DNA of 64,000 nucleotides from Cribrihabitans marinus (GTDB lineage: Bacteria; Pseudomonadota; Alphaproteobacteria; Rhodobacterales; Rhodobacteraceae), in NCBI RefSeq assembly GCF_900109035.1, contig NZ_FNYD01000009.1:1-64000 (forward strand), written 5' to 3'. Positions 8,424-17,057 of the stretch are shown here, piece after piece. The stretch's first letter is position 1. Every line of letters starts with the position of its first letter. The position numbers and the translations under genes were made by a program. The notes below the pieces were generated by a model that saw only the letters and a list, made by a program, of their open reading frames with translations, had not been told where the DNA came from and did not search any database.

Positions 8424-8448
8424 GTGTGTCACACCTGTGTGTCACACC
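8424..8448 (+). promoter_or_regulatory. Tandem right-end arm sites / integrase promoter operator
   Basis: Two copies of GTGTGTCACACC (8424-8435 and 8437-8448) separated by 1 bp, immediately upstream of the integrase start and 34 bp from the attR core. Both are identical to the left-end copy at 1621-1632 and in the same orientation. They probably bind the integrase or an excisionase and repress int. Confidence 0.5.
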
Positions 8449-8486
8449 ACTCTAATGTTCAGCTATCGTATTAAACTCTAAGGATT

Positions 8487-8562
<76 letters not shown>

Positions 8563-8674
8563 GAACCTGGCCGCCGCGGCGGTGGACGGACGTTTATGAA
8601 AGCGCGGCCGCGAGCGCAAGTCAAAAATCGCGCGGCCGGGCGGAAATCTGCGCCCGGGACGCAGGCAGGGCGCC

Positions 8675-8697
8675 GGCGGAACGAAAGACGTTCCGCC
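8675..8697 (-). terminator. Hairpin downstream of the FYDLN-acid gene
   Basis: A perfect 9-bp stem (GGCGGAACG / CGTTCCGCC) with a 5-nt loop starts 6 bp after the stop codon of the minus-strand gene. No T tract follows, so it may be a mRNA-stabilising hairpin rather than an efficient intrinsic terminator. Confidence 0.5.
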
Positions 8698-8702
8698 CGG
8701 GG

Positions 8703-9029
8703 TCAGCTGTCCTCGTCCTCGGACGACACGTCGGCGATCTCGTCCAGCGAGACGCTGTCCTCGTCCTCGTCGTCGTCGAGCAGGTCGTCATCGAGATCGA
8801 CGTCGACGGCATCCTCGTCCTCGATCACCTCGGACTCCTCATCGGTCTTCTTCTTGGCCTTGGCAGTGGCCGCATCCTCGGCATCCGCGGCGATCATCCG
8901 GCTCTTGCCGGTCTCCAGCTCGACGGTCTCGCCCGTGTAGGGGCTGACGATCGGATCCTTGTTCAGGTCGTAGAACCGCTTGCCGGTGGTCGGGCAAACG
9001 CGCTTTACGCCCCATTCTTCCTTGGGCAT
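8703..9029 (-). CDS. TIGR02300 (FYDLN-acid) family protein
   Basis: 108 aa. The N-terminus, with WGVKRVCPTTGKRFYDLNKDP, is the conserved FYDLN block of this alphaproteobacterial family. The C-terminal half is a low-complexity acidic tail rich in Asp and Glu. Function is unknown; the short conserved head with CPTTG and the acidic tail suggest a nucleic-acid- or protein-binding accessory factor. Length and layout are typical. It is divergent from the metallopeptidase gene. Confidence 0.9.
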   Translation of the reverse strand: MPKEEWGVKRVCPTTGKRFYDLNKDPIVSPYTGETVELETGKSRMIAADAEDAATAKAKKKTDEESEVIEDEDAVDVDLDDDLLDDDEDEDSVSLDEIADVSSEDEDS

Positions 9030-9141
9030 GAATAGTCCCCTTGATATCTGCTGAGTCGTGTCGACGATTCAGGTCACGTGCCATAAGAGATGGGGACTGT
9101 CAAAGCCTTTGACGGGCCGCTGCACAAGGGGATTGGCCGAG

Positions 9142-9837
9142 ATGGGAGAACATCGCCTGCCGGGCTCGCCGCCAGTGCCGCTGACCCTGCGGCGCTCGGG
9201 CCGGGCGCGGCGAATCAGCCTTCGGGTGTCCCGCCTTGACGGGCGGGTTACGCTGACCCTGCCGATCGGTGTGCCCGAGCGCGAGGCGCTGGATTTCGCC
9301 CAGGCCAAGGCGGAGTGGATCCGCGACCACCTGAGCAACCGCGCCGAGGATTGGCAGCTGGCCCCGGGTGCCGACCTGCCGGTCGAGGGCCGCAGCCGAC
9401 GGGTCGAGGCCGCGCGCGGCCGGGCGGTCACCCTGTCCGAGGATCGGATCGAGGTGCCTCAGGCGCAAGGCGGCGTCCGATTGCAACGGTTCCTGCGCGA
9501 GTTGGCGCGTGACCGGCTGGCGGCGGCGGCGGACGTCTATGCCGCGCGCTTGGGGCGCGATTATGCGCGGATCACCATTCGGGACACTCGGTCGCGCTGG
9601 GGCTCGTGTTCCAGCGAGGGCGCGCTGATGTTCTCGTGGCGGCTGATCCTGGCGCGGCCCGAGGTGCTGAACTACGTCGCCGCGCATGAGGTGGCGCATC
9701 TGGCCGAGATGAATCACTCCCCCGCCTTCTGGGCACAGGTCGCGCGCATCCACGGGCCTTATGATGCGCCGCGGCATTGGCTGCGGACCCACGGGCCGGA
9801 TCTGCACCGCTACCGGTTCGAAACAGGCGGCGCTTGA
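9142..9837 (+). CDS. YgjP-like/SprT-type M48-class zinc metallopeptidase (DUF45)
   Basis: 231 aa. The C-terminal half has the DUF45 signature: TRSRWGSCSSEGALMFSWRL, then the zinc motif HEVAH at 182-186 followed by EMNHS. The third ligand is expected in the NHS/FW region. An in-frame ATG at 9058 would add 28 residues with no family resemblance; the ATG at 9142 is preferred. Predicted cytosolic metalloprotease of unknown substrate. It stands alone, divergent from the FYDLN-acid gene. Confidence 0.85.
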   Translation: MGEHRLPGSPPVPLTLRRSGRARRISLRVSRLDGRVTLTLPIGVPEREALDFAQAKAEWIRDHLSNRAEDWQLAPGADLPVEGRSRRVEAARGRAVTLSEDRIEVPQAQGGVRLQRFLRELARDRLAAAADVYAARLGRDYARITIRDTRSRWGSCSSEGALMFSWRLILARPEVLNYVAAHEVAHLAEMNHSPAFWAQVARIHGPYDAPRHWLRTHGPDLHRYRFETGGA

Positions 9838-9867
9838 CGGCACGCGGATTTGTGATCACATGTCCGG

Positions 9868-10515
9868 ATGCTGACTGCGCGCACCTCCGATCCGGCCTCG
9901 GCCGCTCATGACCGGGTCTACCGCAGCCTGCGCACGCGGATCATGCATGGCGAGATCGCGCCGGGCCAGGCGCTGACCCTGCGCGGGATCGGCCGGGAGT
10001 TCGGCGTGTCAATGACACCCGCCCGTGAGGCGGTGCGCCGCCTCGTGGCCGAAGGGGCGCTGTTCCTGTCCAGTTCGGGCCGCGTTTCGACGCCGGAACT
10101 GACCGGCGAACGGATCGAGGAACTGGCGGCCCTGCGCGCGCTGCTGGAGGTGGAGTTGGCGAGCCGGGCGCTGCCCCGGGCGCATATGGCCTTGATCGAA
10201 AGGCTGCAGGTGATCAACACGGCGGTGGCCGAGATGGTCTCGAAACGGGATGCGGTGGGGTATATCCGGACCAACCTGGAGTTCCACCGAACGCTTTATC
10301 TGCGCGCGCAGGCCCCGGCGATGCTGGCGATGGCCGAGACCGTGTGGCTGCAGCTGGGGCCGACGATGCGGGCGCTCTATGGACGGCTGCGGCGGACCGA
10401 GCCGCCGCAATACCACAAGCTGATCATCGCCGCGCTCAAGGCCGGGGACGAGCCGGGGTTGCGGCTGGCGGTGCGCTCGGACGTGACGCAGGGGCTGCGG
10501 CTTCTGGTGTCGTGA
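9868..10515 (+). CDS. GntR-family (FCD-type) transcriptional regulator
   Basis: 215 aa. An N-terminal winged helix-turn-helix (LRGIGREFGVSMTPAREAVRRL) is followed by an all-helical FCD-like ligand domain (ALRALLEVELA, then NLEFHRTLYLRA with metal-site-type residues). The target is not evident: the neighbours are a metallopeptidase and a transglycosylase with no shared theme. Confidence 0.85.
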   Translation: MLTARTSDPASAAHDRVYRSLRTRIMHGEIAPGQALTLRGIGREFGVSMTPAREAVRRLVAEGALFLSSSGRVSTPELTGERIEELAALRALLEVELASRALPRAHMALIERLQVINTAVAEMVSKRDAVGYIRTNLEFHRTLYLRAQAPAMLAMAETVWLQLGPTMRALYGRLRRTEPPQYHKLIIAALKAGDEPGLRLAVRSDVTQGLRLLVS

Positions 10516-10540
10516 GCGGAGAACCGCGCTGGCGCGCGGT

Positions 10541-10576
10541 GCCTTCGGCGAGGATATTTTCAGCAAGAGGAAGCGG
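10541..10576 (+). repeat. Dispersed intergenic repeat, family A, copy 1
   Basis: Unit of the form GCCTTCGGCGAGGATATTTT followed by CAGCAAGAGGAAG. Related copies lie at 17015-17049 and, as an inverted pair, at 62111-62184. It sits 25 bp after the GntR gene stop. Confidence 0.6.
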
Positions 10577-10660
10577 AGGAGCGGCTGTGGGAAACCCATT
10601 CTGGCCGCGGCCCGGCGATCGCGATAGGCTGTGCCCAAAAGGCAGGAGCAGAGTGGAATC

Positions 10661-11797
10661 ATGATCGACAGGCGAATTTTCTCTTTGGGTCTGGGCGCGG
10701 CGATGCTGTCGGGATGCGCGGGCGGCTACCCGGCGCCGGGACCGGTGGCAAGCCCGATGCAATCGGTGCCGAATGCCGGCTGGTCGGCCTGGGTGGCCGG
10801 CTTCAAGGGGCGTGCGGCGGCGCAGGGCATCTCGCAGGGTACGCTCGACCGGGCGTTTCGCGGCGCGGGGTTCCTGCCCGGCGTGATCGAACGCGACCGC
10901 AACCAGACCGAATTCAAGCGCTCCCTGGAGGATTACCTGGCTATCGCGGCCTCGGGCGACCGGATCCGGACCGGCCGGCAGAAGCTGGCGCAGTATCGCG
11001 GAGTGCTGTCGCAGCTCGAGGCGCGCTATGGCGTGCAGCCGCAATACGTGGTGGCGATCTGGGGCCTGGAAAGCCGATACGGCGCGCGGCGCGGCGACAT
11101 ACCGGTGATCTCGGCGCTGAGCACGCTGGCCTATGACGGGCGGCGCGGGGCATTCTTCGAAAGCCAGCTGATCGCGGCGCTTAAGATCCTGCAGAACGGC
11201 GACATCCCGCCCGAGCGCATGACCGGCAGCTGGGCCGGGGCGATGGGCCATACGCAGTTCATCCCGACCTCCTACCTCGCCTATGCGGTCGATTTCACCG
11301 GTGACGGCCGCCGCGACATCTGGTCCGAGGATCCGACCGATGCGCTGGCCTCGGCGGCCGCCTATCTCAGCCGCTCGGGTTGGGTGCGCGGGCAGCCCTG
11401 GGGCGGCGAGGTCGGATCTGCCGCCGCGCGGTCGGGAACGCCGTCGGCGGTGCTGCAGCCGCAGGTCCCGGGGCCGAAATTCGCGGTGTTCCGCAATTTC
11501 CAGGTGATCAAGCGCTACAACAATTCGGACAATTACGCGATCGGCGTCGGCCACCTGGCGGACCGGATCGCCGGGGGCGGCCCGCTGAAGACACCGTTCG
11601 GCCCGGATGCCACCGGCCTGACGCTTGAGGACCGCAAGGAGTTACAGCGCCGCCTGACCGCTGCCGGCTACGACACGGATGGCGCCGATGGCGTGATCGG
11701 ACCCAAGAGCGAGGCGGCGATAACGGCCTATCAGGCGGCAAACGGCCTTCCTGCGACCGGCACACCGTCGCCCGCGTTGTTGCAGCGGTTGCGCTGA
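10661..11797 (+). CDS. Lytic murein transglycosylase (MltB/SLT_2 family) lipoprotein
   Basis: 378 aa from the ATG at 10661. A signal peptide ends in the lipobox LSGC (Cys19), so an outer-membrane lipoprotein is expected. The SLT_2 domain has catalytic Glu137 in WGLESRYG, then GAMGHTQFIPTSYLAYAVDFTGDG. The C-terminal ~60 residues form a peptidoglycan-binding domain 1 (LQRRLTAAGYDTDGADGVIG). It cleaves the glycan strand to give 1,6-anhydro ends. The longer reading from 10631 would place ten residues before the signal peptide and is rejected. Confidence 0.9.
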   Translation: MIDRRIFSLGLGAAMLSGCAGGYPAPGPVASPMQSVPNAGWSAWVAGFKGRAAAQGISQGTLDRAFRGAGFLPGVIERDRNQTEFKRSLEDYLAIAASGDRIRTGRQKLAQYRGVLSQLEARYGVQPQYVVAIWGLESRYGARRGDIPVISALSTLAYDGRRGAFFESQLIAALKILQNGDIPPERMTGSWAGAMGHTQFIPTSYLAYAVDFTGDGRRDIWSEDPTDALASAAAYLSRSGWVRGQPWGGEVGSAAARSGTPSAVLQPQVPGPKFAVFRNFQVIKRYNNSDNYAIGVGHLADRIAGGGPLKTPFGPDATGLTLEDRKELQRRLTAAGYDTDGADGVIGPKSEAAITAYQAANGLPATGTPSPALLQRLR

Positions 11798-11855
11798 TTC
11801 CGTTTGAAAAGGCGCGGCATGCGGTATCAGCCCGCAGGCCCGCCGGGTTCCGGGG

Positions 11856-12818
11856 TCAGGCCGCCAGGCCCTTTGCGCCCATCGACAGATATTTCTGGCG
11901 GCGGTCCTGCACCAGCGCCGGTGCATCCTTGCCGTCCAGCTCGGCCAGCATGTCGGCAATCGCGGCTTTCACGCCATCGATCGCGGCCGGCCGGTCGCGA
12001 TGCGCGCCGCCCTTGGGCTCGGGGATGATCTTGTCGATCACACCGAGCTTCTTGAGGTCCTGCGCGGTCAGGCGCAGCGCCTCGGCGGCCTCGCGCATCT
12101 TCTCGGCGTCCTTCCACAGGATCGAGGCACAGCCCTCGGGCGAGATCACCGAGTAGACCGAGTGTTCCAGCATCGCCACCCGGTTGGCGGTGGCAAAGGC
12201 CACAGCCCCGCCCGAGCCGCCCTCGCCTATGATGACCGAGACCAGCGGCGTGCCGATCTTGAGGCACATTTCGGTCGACCGGGCGATGGCCTCGGACTGG
12301 CCGCGTTCCTCGGCGCCCTTGCCGGGATAGGCGCCCGGCGTGTCGACCAAGGTGATGACCGGCAGGCCGAAGCGGCCGGCCATGTCCATCAGACGGATCG
12401 CCTTGCGATAGCCCTCGGGCCTTGCCATGCCGAAATTCCGCTCGATCCGCGACTTGGTGTCCGACCCCTTTTCATGCCCGATCACCATTACCGGCCGGTC
12501 CTCGAACCGCGCCAAACCACCCATCACCGCATGGTCGTCGGCAAAGTTCCGGTCGCCCGCCAGCGGGGTGTAGTCGGAAAACAGCGCCTCGATATAGTCC
12601 TTGCAATGCGGCCGCTCGGGATGGCGGGCGACCTGGCATTTCCGCCACGGGGTCAGGTCCTTGTAGAGATCGACCAGGAGCGCGGCGGCCTTCTTGTCCA
12701 GCGCGGCGGCCTCGTCGGCCACGTCCATCTCTTCGCTGGTGCGGGCCAGCGCGCGCAACTCCTCGGCCTTGCCTTCAATCTCGGCCAGCGGTTTCTCGAA
12801 ATCCAGATACTGGGTCAT
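11856..12818 (-). CDS. accA: Acetyl-CoA carboxylase carboxyltransferase subunit alpha
   Basis: 320 aa, full length. N-terminal [14 protein letters not shown] and the carboxyltransferase core ([63 protein letters not shown]) are diagnostic. It transfers the carboxyl group from biotin to acetyl-CoA in the first step of fatty-acid synthesis, with AccD and the AccBC complex encoded elsewhere. Monocistronic here. Confidence 0.97.
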   Translation of the reverse strand: MTQYLDFEKPLAEIEGKAEELRALARTSEEMDVADEAAALDKKAAALLVDLYKDLTPWRKCQVARHPERPHCKDYIEALFSDYTPLAGDRNFADDHAVMGGLARFEDRPVMVIGHEKGSDTKSRIERNFGMARPEGYRKAIRLMDMAGRFGLPVITLVDTPGAYPGKGAEERGQSEAIARSTEMCLKIGTPLVSVIIGEGGSGGAVAFATANRVAMLEHSVYSVISPEGCASILWKDAEKMREAAEALRLTAQDLKKLGVIDKIIPEPKGGAHRDRPAAIDGVKAAIADMLAELDGKDAPALVQDRRQKYLSMGAKGLAA

Positions 12819-12887
12819 GGCGCCTCGCGTAAGCGGTCTCTGGGTCGCTATATGACGGCAGCCGCCCGCAGATGCAACTCGGCAGGG

Positions 12888-13484
12888 TCAGGCCGGCCAG
12901 ATCACCGGGTAGAGCGAAGCCACCAGCAGCAGCGCCATCGTCCAGTTGAACAGTGCCAGGCGACGCGGGTTCGTCAGCAGCCTCGCCATCTGTTGCCCGA
13001 GCAGCGTCCAGGTGCTGACCGAAGGCAGGTTGATCGCCCCGAACACGATCGCCACCGCGGCGATGGCCGCCAGCGTCTGGCCCGGCGCATAGGCGCTGAT
13101 CGCGGTCAGGGCCATGGCCCAGGCCTTGGGGTTGACCCATTGGAACGCCGCGGCCTGAAGGAAGGTCATGGGCGTTCCCCGCGCCGTGTTCCCGCGCGCC
13201 GGCGCGGCATTGGCGATCTTCCACGCCAGAAAGAGCAGATAGGCCACCGACCCGACCTTGAGGACGGAATAGGACAGGGGGTAGGCGTCGAAGATCTGGA
13301 TCAGACCGACGCCCACCATCAGCACCATGAAGACGAAGCCCAGCCCGATGCCCAGCATGTGCGGAATCGACCGCCGAAACCCGAAATTCGCACCCGACGC
13401 CAGCAGCATCAGGTTGTTCGGCCCCGGCGTGATCGACGAGACGAAGGCAAAGAGCATGAGGGCCAGAAGGAGGTCAGGTTGCAT
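12888..13484 (-). CDS. LysE/RhtB-family amino acid exporter
   Basis: 198 aa with about six hydrophobic segments. The family signature SSITPGPNNLMLL is near residues 15-27, and the QWVNPKAWAM segment is present. The start used gives MQPDLLLALMLFAF; longer upstream readings of the same frame have no membrane-protein character. Divergently paired with an Lrp regulator 72 bp away, the usual arrangement for an amino-acid-induced exporter. Confidence 0.88.
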   Translation of the reverse strand: MQPDLLLALMLFAFVSSITPGPNNLMLLASGANFGFRRSIPHMLGIGLGFVFMVLMVGVGLIQIFDAYPLSYSVLKVGSVAYLLFLAWKIANAAPARGNTARGTPMTFLQAAAFQWVNPKAWAMALTAISAYAPGQTLAAIAAVAIVFGAINLPSVSTWTLLGQQMARLLTNPRRLALFNWTMALLLVASLYPVIWPA

Positions 13485-13556
13485 CCGGCAATGATTGCGC
13501 AATTCGGGCGAATTTGAATTGCTAAATCGTGCGAGAATCGTCAAATTTCGCAACCA

Positions 13557-14009
13557 ATGGCAAAGCTGGACGACTTGAACCGCCGAATATTGCGCGAACT
13601 CTCGCACGACGGGCGCATCGCCAACCTGGAACTGGCCGAGCGGGTGGGCCTGTCGCCCTCGGCCTGCCTGCGGCGGGTGCAGGACCTGGAGCGGTCGGGC
13701 GTCATCACGGGCTACCGCGCGGTTCTGAACCCGGCGGCGCTGGGGATCGGGTTCGTCGCCTATATCGGCGTGGGCCTGGGCGAGCACACCAAGGCGGCGC
13801 AGGAGGCTTTCGAACGTGCCCTGCAGGGCGCGCCCGAGGTGGTGGAATGCCACAACATCACCGGCACCATCGAATACCTGCTGCGGGTCGAGTGCCCGGA
13901 CCTGCCCAGCTACAAGACGTTTCACACCGATGTTCTGGGTACGCTGCCGCATGTGACGTCGATCACGTCCTACGTGGTGATGGGCTCTCCCAAGGATCGG
14001 CGGGGCTGA
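13557..14009 (+). CDS. Lrp/AsnC-family transcriptional regulator (probable control of the LysE exporter)
   Basis: 150 aa. An AsnC-type helix-turn-helix (LAERVGLSPSACLRRVQDLERSGVI) is followed by the RAM ligand-binding domain (TIEYLLRVECPDLPSYKTF). Head-to-head with the LysE-type exporter gene across a 72-bp A/T-rich gap, so it likely senses the exported amino acid and activates export. Confidence 0.92.
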   Translation: MAKLDDLNRRILRELSHDGRIANLELAERVGLSPSACLRRVQDLERSGVITGYRAVLNPAALGIGFVAYIGVGLGEHTKAAQEAFERALQGAPEVVECHNITGTIEYLLRVECPDLPSYKTFHTDVLGTLPHVTSITSYVVMGSPKDRRG

Positions 14010-14130
14010 GGGCGGCGGCGCCGAACCATCTTGCCGTTGGGCAGGTTGCCCAATAGGTTCTTGCGGGATGGGCAGCAGCCGGACGTTCGAAGCTGGCGCT
14101 GCCCCAAGGACAACCGATAGGGAGATTGTC

Positions 14131-14718
14131 ATGAAATCCGCATTCACGGCGCTGCTGGCCGTTCTGTGCATTCTCGGTGCGTCGGTCGCCGGCGCCAAGA
14201 CGCTCAAGCTGACACCGGCCCAGCCGCAACCGTCCGGGCTCAAGCCCGGGCTGTCTGTGGTCTACGCGTATGGCAAGGGCTCGGGCAAGGACATCAAGTT
14301 CCTCAATCATGCGCGATCCGTTCTGCAGGCCGGCGCCGAGCGCGGCAAACCGCTGCGTGGCCTTGACTACCGCGATACGAACCTGGGCGAGAACACCCTG
14401 ACGTCGAAGTCGGATCAGAACGTGGCCGCGCAGATCTCGGGCTACATCCGGTTCGACCAGCCGGGCATTTACACGCTGGACTTCTTCACCAATGACGGTT
14501 TGGACGCGCGCATCTCGGGGCAGAGGGTCGGCCATTTCGACGGCCGACAGACCTGCGACAGCACCTATCAATATGATGTCGAGGTGCCGGCCGCCGGCTG
14601 GTACAAGTTCGACGCGACCTATTTCAACCGGCTGAACACGTCCTGCCTGATGATGCGTTGGGCCCCCAAGGGCAAGCGCATGCAATGGGTGCCCAATTCG
14701 GCGTTTGGCCGAAAATAG
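14131..14718 (+). CDS. Secreted protein with a PA14-like domain
   Basis: 195 aa. A Sec signal peptide ends near SVAGA-KT (about residue 23). The mature part has the PA14 look: GLKPGLSVVYAYG at the start, then SGYIRFDQPGIYTLDFFTNDGLDARISG and a final segment AAGWYKFDATYFN. PA14 domains bind carbohydrates or cell-wall material. The product is predicted periplasmic or secreted; the ligand is unknown. Start at 14131 with GGGAG upstream. Confidence 0.65.
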   Translation: MKSAFTALLAVLCILGASVAGAKTLKLTPAQPQPSGLKPGLSVVYAYGKGSGKDIKFLNHARSVLQAGAERGKPLRGLDYRDTNLGENTLTSKSDQNVAAQISGYIRFDQPGIYTLDFFTNDGLDARISGQRVGHFDGRQTCDSTYQYDVEVPAAGWYKFDATYFNRLNTSCLMMRWAPKGKRMQWVPNSAFGRK

Positions 14719-14723
14719 GCGCC

Positions 14724-15686
14724 TCAGCCGGTCTCGGCGATCAGTTCGGCCTGGGTCACCACCACCTCGGCCTGCTTGATCGAGGCGATGTCGACAAGCC
14801 GGCCTTTGTAGACCGTTGCGCCGTCGCCGCGGGCCTTTGCATCCGCCATCGCGGCCAGGATCTCGCGCGCCTCGGCAACCGCCTCGTCCGAGGGGGTGAA
14901 GACTTGGTTGGCCAGGGCGATCTGCTTGGGGTGGATGGCCCATTTGCCGACCATGCCCAGGGTCGCCGAGCGTCGGGCCTGGGCGATGAACCCGTCATCA
15001 TCGCTGAAATCGCCGAACGGGCCGTCCACGGGCAGGACACCATGCGTGCGGCAGGCAGCCACGATCGCCGCCTGCGCCCAGTGCCAGGGATCCGACCAGT
15101 GTTTCGCGCCGTCCTGCAGCATGTAGTAATTCTCCTGCGTGCCGCCGATGCCGGTGGTCTGCATCCCCATCGACGCGGCGAAATCCGCAGCACCCAGGCT
15201 CATCGCCTGCAGGCGCGGGCTGCTCGCCGCGATCTCCTCGACATGGGCGATGCCGGCGGCGGATTCGATGATGACCTCCAGCGAGACAGGCTTGTCGCGG
15301 CCCCGGGCGTGCTCGACCGCCGTGACCAGGGCGTCCACGGCATAGACATCGGCTGCGCAGCCGACCTTGGGGATCATGATCTGGTCCAGCCGGTCGCCGG
15401 CCTGCTCCAGCAGGTCGACCACATCGCGATACCACCAGGGGGTGTCCAGCCCGTTGATGCGCACCGACAGATACTTGTTGCCCCAGTCGACGTCGCCGAT
15501 GGCCTCGATCACGTTGGCGCGGGCCAGCTCCTTGTCGGTGGGCGCCACCGAATCCTCGAGATCGAGATTGATGACATCGGCCGCCGAGGCCGCCATCTTG
15601 GCGAAAAGCTTGGTGTTCGAGCCGGGCCCGAACAGCTGGCAGCGATTGGGACGTGCGGGCGCGGCGGGCTGGATACGGAAGCTCAT
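14724..15686 (-). CDS. mcl1: L-malyl-CoA/beta-methylmalyl-CoA lyase (HpcH/HpaI aldolase family)
   Basis: 320 aa. The start MSFRIQPAAPARPNRCQLFGPGS and the Mg/CoA site segments (DVINLDLEDSVAPTDKE; SLEVIIESAAGIAHVEEIA; LGAADFAASMGMQ) match the Rhodobacter Mcl1 type of about 318 aa. It cleaves malyl-CoA to acetyl-CoA and glyoxylate, and beta-methylmalyl-CoA to propionyl-CoA and glyoxylate, as used in the ethylmalonyl-CoA pathway. Convergent with the PA14-like gene, 5 bp apart. Confidence 0.88.
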   Translation of the reverse strand: MSFRIQPAAPARPNRCQLFGPGSNTKLFAKMAASAADVINLDLEDSVAPTDKELARANVIEAIGDVDWGNKYLSVRINGLDTPWWYRDVVDLLEQAGDRLDQIMIPKVGCAADVYAVDALVTAVEHARGRDKPVSLEVIIESAAGIAHVEEIAASSPRLQAMSLGAADFAASMGMQTTGIGGTQENYYMLQDGAKHWSDPWHWAQAAIVAACRTHGVLPVDGPFGDFSDDDGFIAQARRSATLGMVGKWAIHPKQIALANQVFTPSDEAVAEAREILAAMADAKARGDGATVYKGRLVDIASIKQAEVVVTQAELIAETG

Positions 15687-15981
15687 ACTGGAACACCTCG
15701 TGTAAGGAAGTTGCGTAGTCCTGACCTCAGGCAGTATTAAATTGCGCGACGGGCTGCAAGGCGTTTTGTGCGGATGCAGCATCGCATGCGCAGCATCCGC
15801 CGCAGGTGGCGGTTTTCGGGATGATGAAATCTTCATCACCGCAAGAATTCCGAAGAATCTTGTGCATTGAGCGGAAATTGCGGGACAGGATTGCTCCGCC
15901 GCGGGTCGGTCCGGTGCAGAACGAGATGCACTCGTCGCGCGGCTGCACTAGGGTTCACCGGAATCAAGGGAGCGAAGCGCG
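15687..15981. promoter_or_regulatory. Divergent intergenic region between mcl1 and dgcN
   Basis: 295 bp serving both outward promoters. It contains a perfect 8-bp inverted repeat, GCGGATGC (15770-15777) and GCATCCGC (15793-15800), around a 15-nt loop that holds GCATGC. It may be a hairpin or a regulator site. No coding sequence with plausible composition. Confidence 0.35.
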
Positions 15982-16983
15982 ATGATCGAGACACCGTATC
16001 TGTTGTTCCTGGGCGACGCGCCCGACAGCCTGGCCGCTAAAGTGGCCCAGGGGATCAAGGACTGGCGGCCCGAAAACGCGGTGGGCCAGCTGCGCCTGCC
16101 GGGATGCGGCGCTGATCTGGGCCTGACCGACATGACCCTGGCCGAGGGGCAAGCGGCCGGGGCCAGAACGCTGGTGATCGGTGTTGCCAACCGCGGCGGT
16201 GTCATCAGCCAGGCGTGGAAGGATGTGCTGATCGAGGCCCTGCGCATGGGCTATGACCTGGCTTCGGGGCTGCACAATCTGATGCGCGAGGAACGCGACC
16301 TGGTTGCGGCGGCCCAGATGCACGGCGGCACGTTGCATGACGTGCGCGTACCGACCGTGTGGTATCCGATCGCCAATGGCAAGAAACGGCGCGGCAAGCG
16401 GTGCCTCGCGGTCGGCACCGACTGCTCGGTGGGCAAGATGTACACCGCCATGTCGATGGATGCCGAGATGCGGGCGCGCGGGATGAAATCGACCTTCCGG
16501 GCGACCGGCCAGACCGGCATCCTGGTGACCGGGCATGGCGTTCCGCTGGATGCGGTGATCGCCGATTTCATGGCCGGATCGGTGGAATACCTGACGCCCG
16601 ACAATGACGACGATCACTGGGACCATATCGAGGGGCAGGGCTCGTTGTTCCATGTCTCGTATTCAGGGGTGACGATGGCGCTGATCCACGGCGGCCAGCC
16701 CGATGCGCTGATCCTGGCGCATGAGCCGACCCGCACGCATATGCGCGGCCTGCCGGATTATGCGTTGCCGTCGCTCGAAGTGTTGCGGGACACCGCGCTG
16801 CCGCTGGCACGTGTGGCCAACCCGGCCTGCCAGGTCACGGGCATCTCGGTAAACACGCAGCACATGGCCGAGGATGCCGCGCGCGCCTATCTGGACGAGG
16901 TCGAAACGCGCATGGGCCTGCCGGCGACCGACCCTTACCGGTTCGGCGCGGGCAAGCTGGTGGATGCGCTGGCCGCCCTGTGA
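15982..16983 (+). CDS. dgcN: DUF1611 family, probable D-glutamate N-acetyltransferase DgcN
   Basis: 333 aa. DUF1611-type protein with a Rossmann-like N-terminal half and a P-loop-like C-terminal half (AVGTDCSVGKMYTAMSMDAEM, then FRATGQTGILVTGHGVPLDAV). Proteins of this type encoded next to an enolase-superfamily racemase have been described in marine Alphaproteobacteria as DgcN, which acetylates D-glutamate. Here the next gene is exactly such a racemase and the one after is a D-amino acid aminotransferase, which makes the assignment convincing though still by analogy. Confidence 0.8.
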   Translation: MIETPYLLFLGDAPDSLAAKVAQGIKDWRPENAVGQLRLPGCGADLGLTDMTLAEGQAAGARTLVIGVANRGGVISQAWKDVLIEALRMGYDLASGLHNLMREERDLVAAAQMHGGTLHDVRVPTVWYPIANGKKRRGKRCLAVGTDCSVGKMYTAMSMDAEMRARGMKSTFRATGQTGILVTGHGVPLDAVIADFMAGSVEYLTPDNDDDHWDHIEGQGSLFHVSYSGVTMALIHGGQPDALILAHEPTRTHMRGLPDYALPSLEVLRDTALPLARVANPACQVTGISVNTQHMAEDAARAYLDEVETRMGLPATDPYRFGAGKLVDALAAL

Positions 16984-17014
16984 TCCAATGGGCGTGCCGG
17001 TTGAGATCGCGGAT

Positions 17015-17049
17015 GCCTCCGGCGGGAGTATTTGCAAAAAGATGAAGGA
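17015..17049 (+). repeat. Dispersed intergenic repeat, family A, copy 2
   Basis: GCCTCCGGCGGGAGTATTTG followed by CAAAAAGATGAAGGA, ending 8 bp before the dgcA start; the GAAGGAG of the repeat also serves as its Shine-Dalgarno. Related to 10541-10576 and 62111-62184. Confidence 0.6.
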
Positions 17050-17057
17050 GACGCCCC

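Noticed and set aside
8596-8940. Ser-rich plus-strand frame near tRNA-Ala
   Set aside because: It is the reverse of the acidic low-complexity tail of the FYDLN protein; the poly-Ser run is a direct consequence of GAC/GAG repeats.
15727-15948. 73-codon Cys-rich minus-strand frame upstream of mcl1
   Set aside because: No ribosome-binding site, low-quality composition (TCGGCCACDAASAQ) that coincides with the hairpin region.
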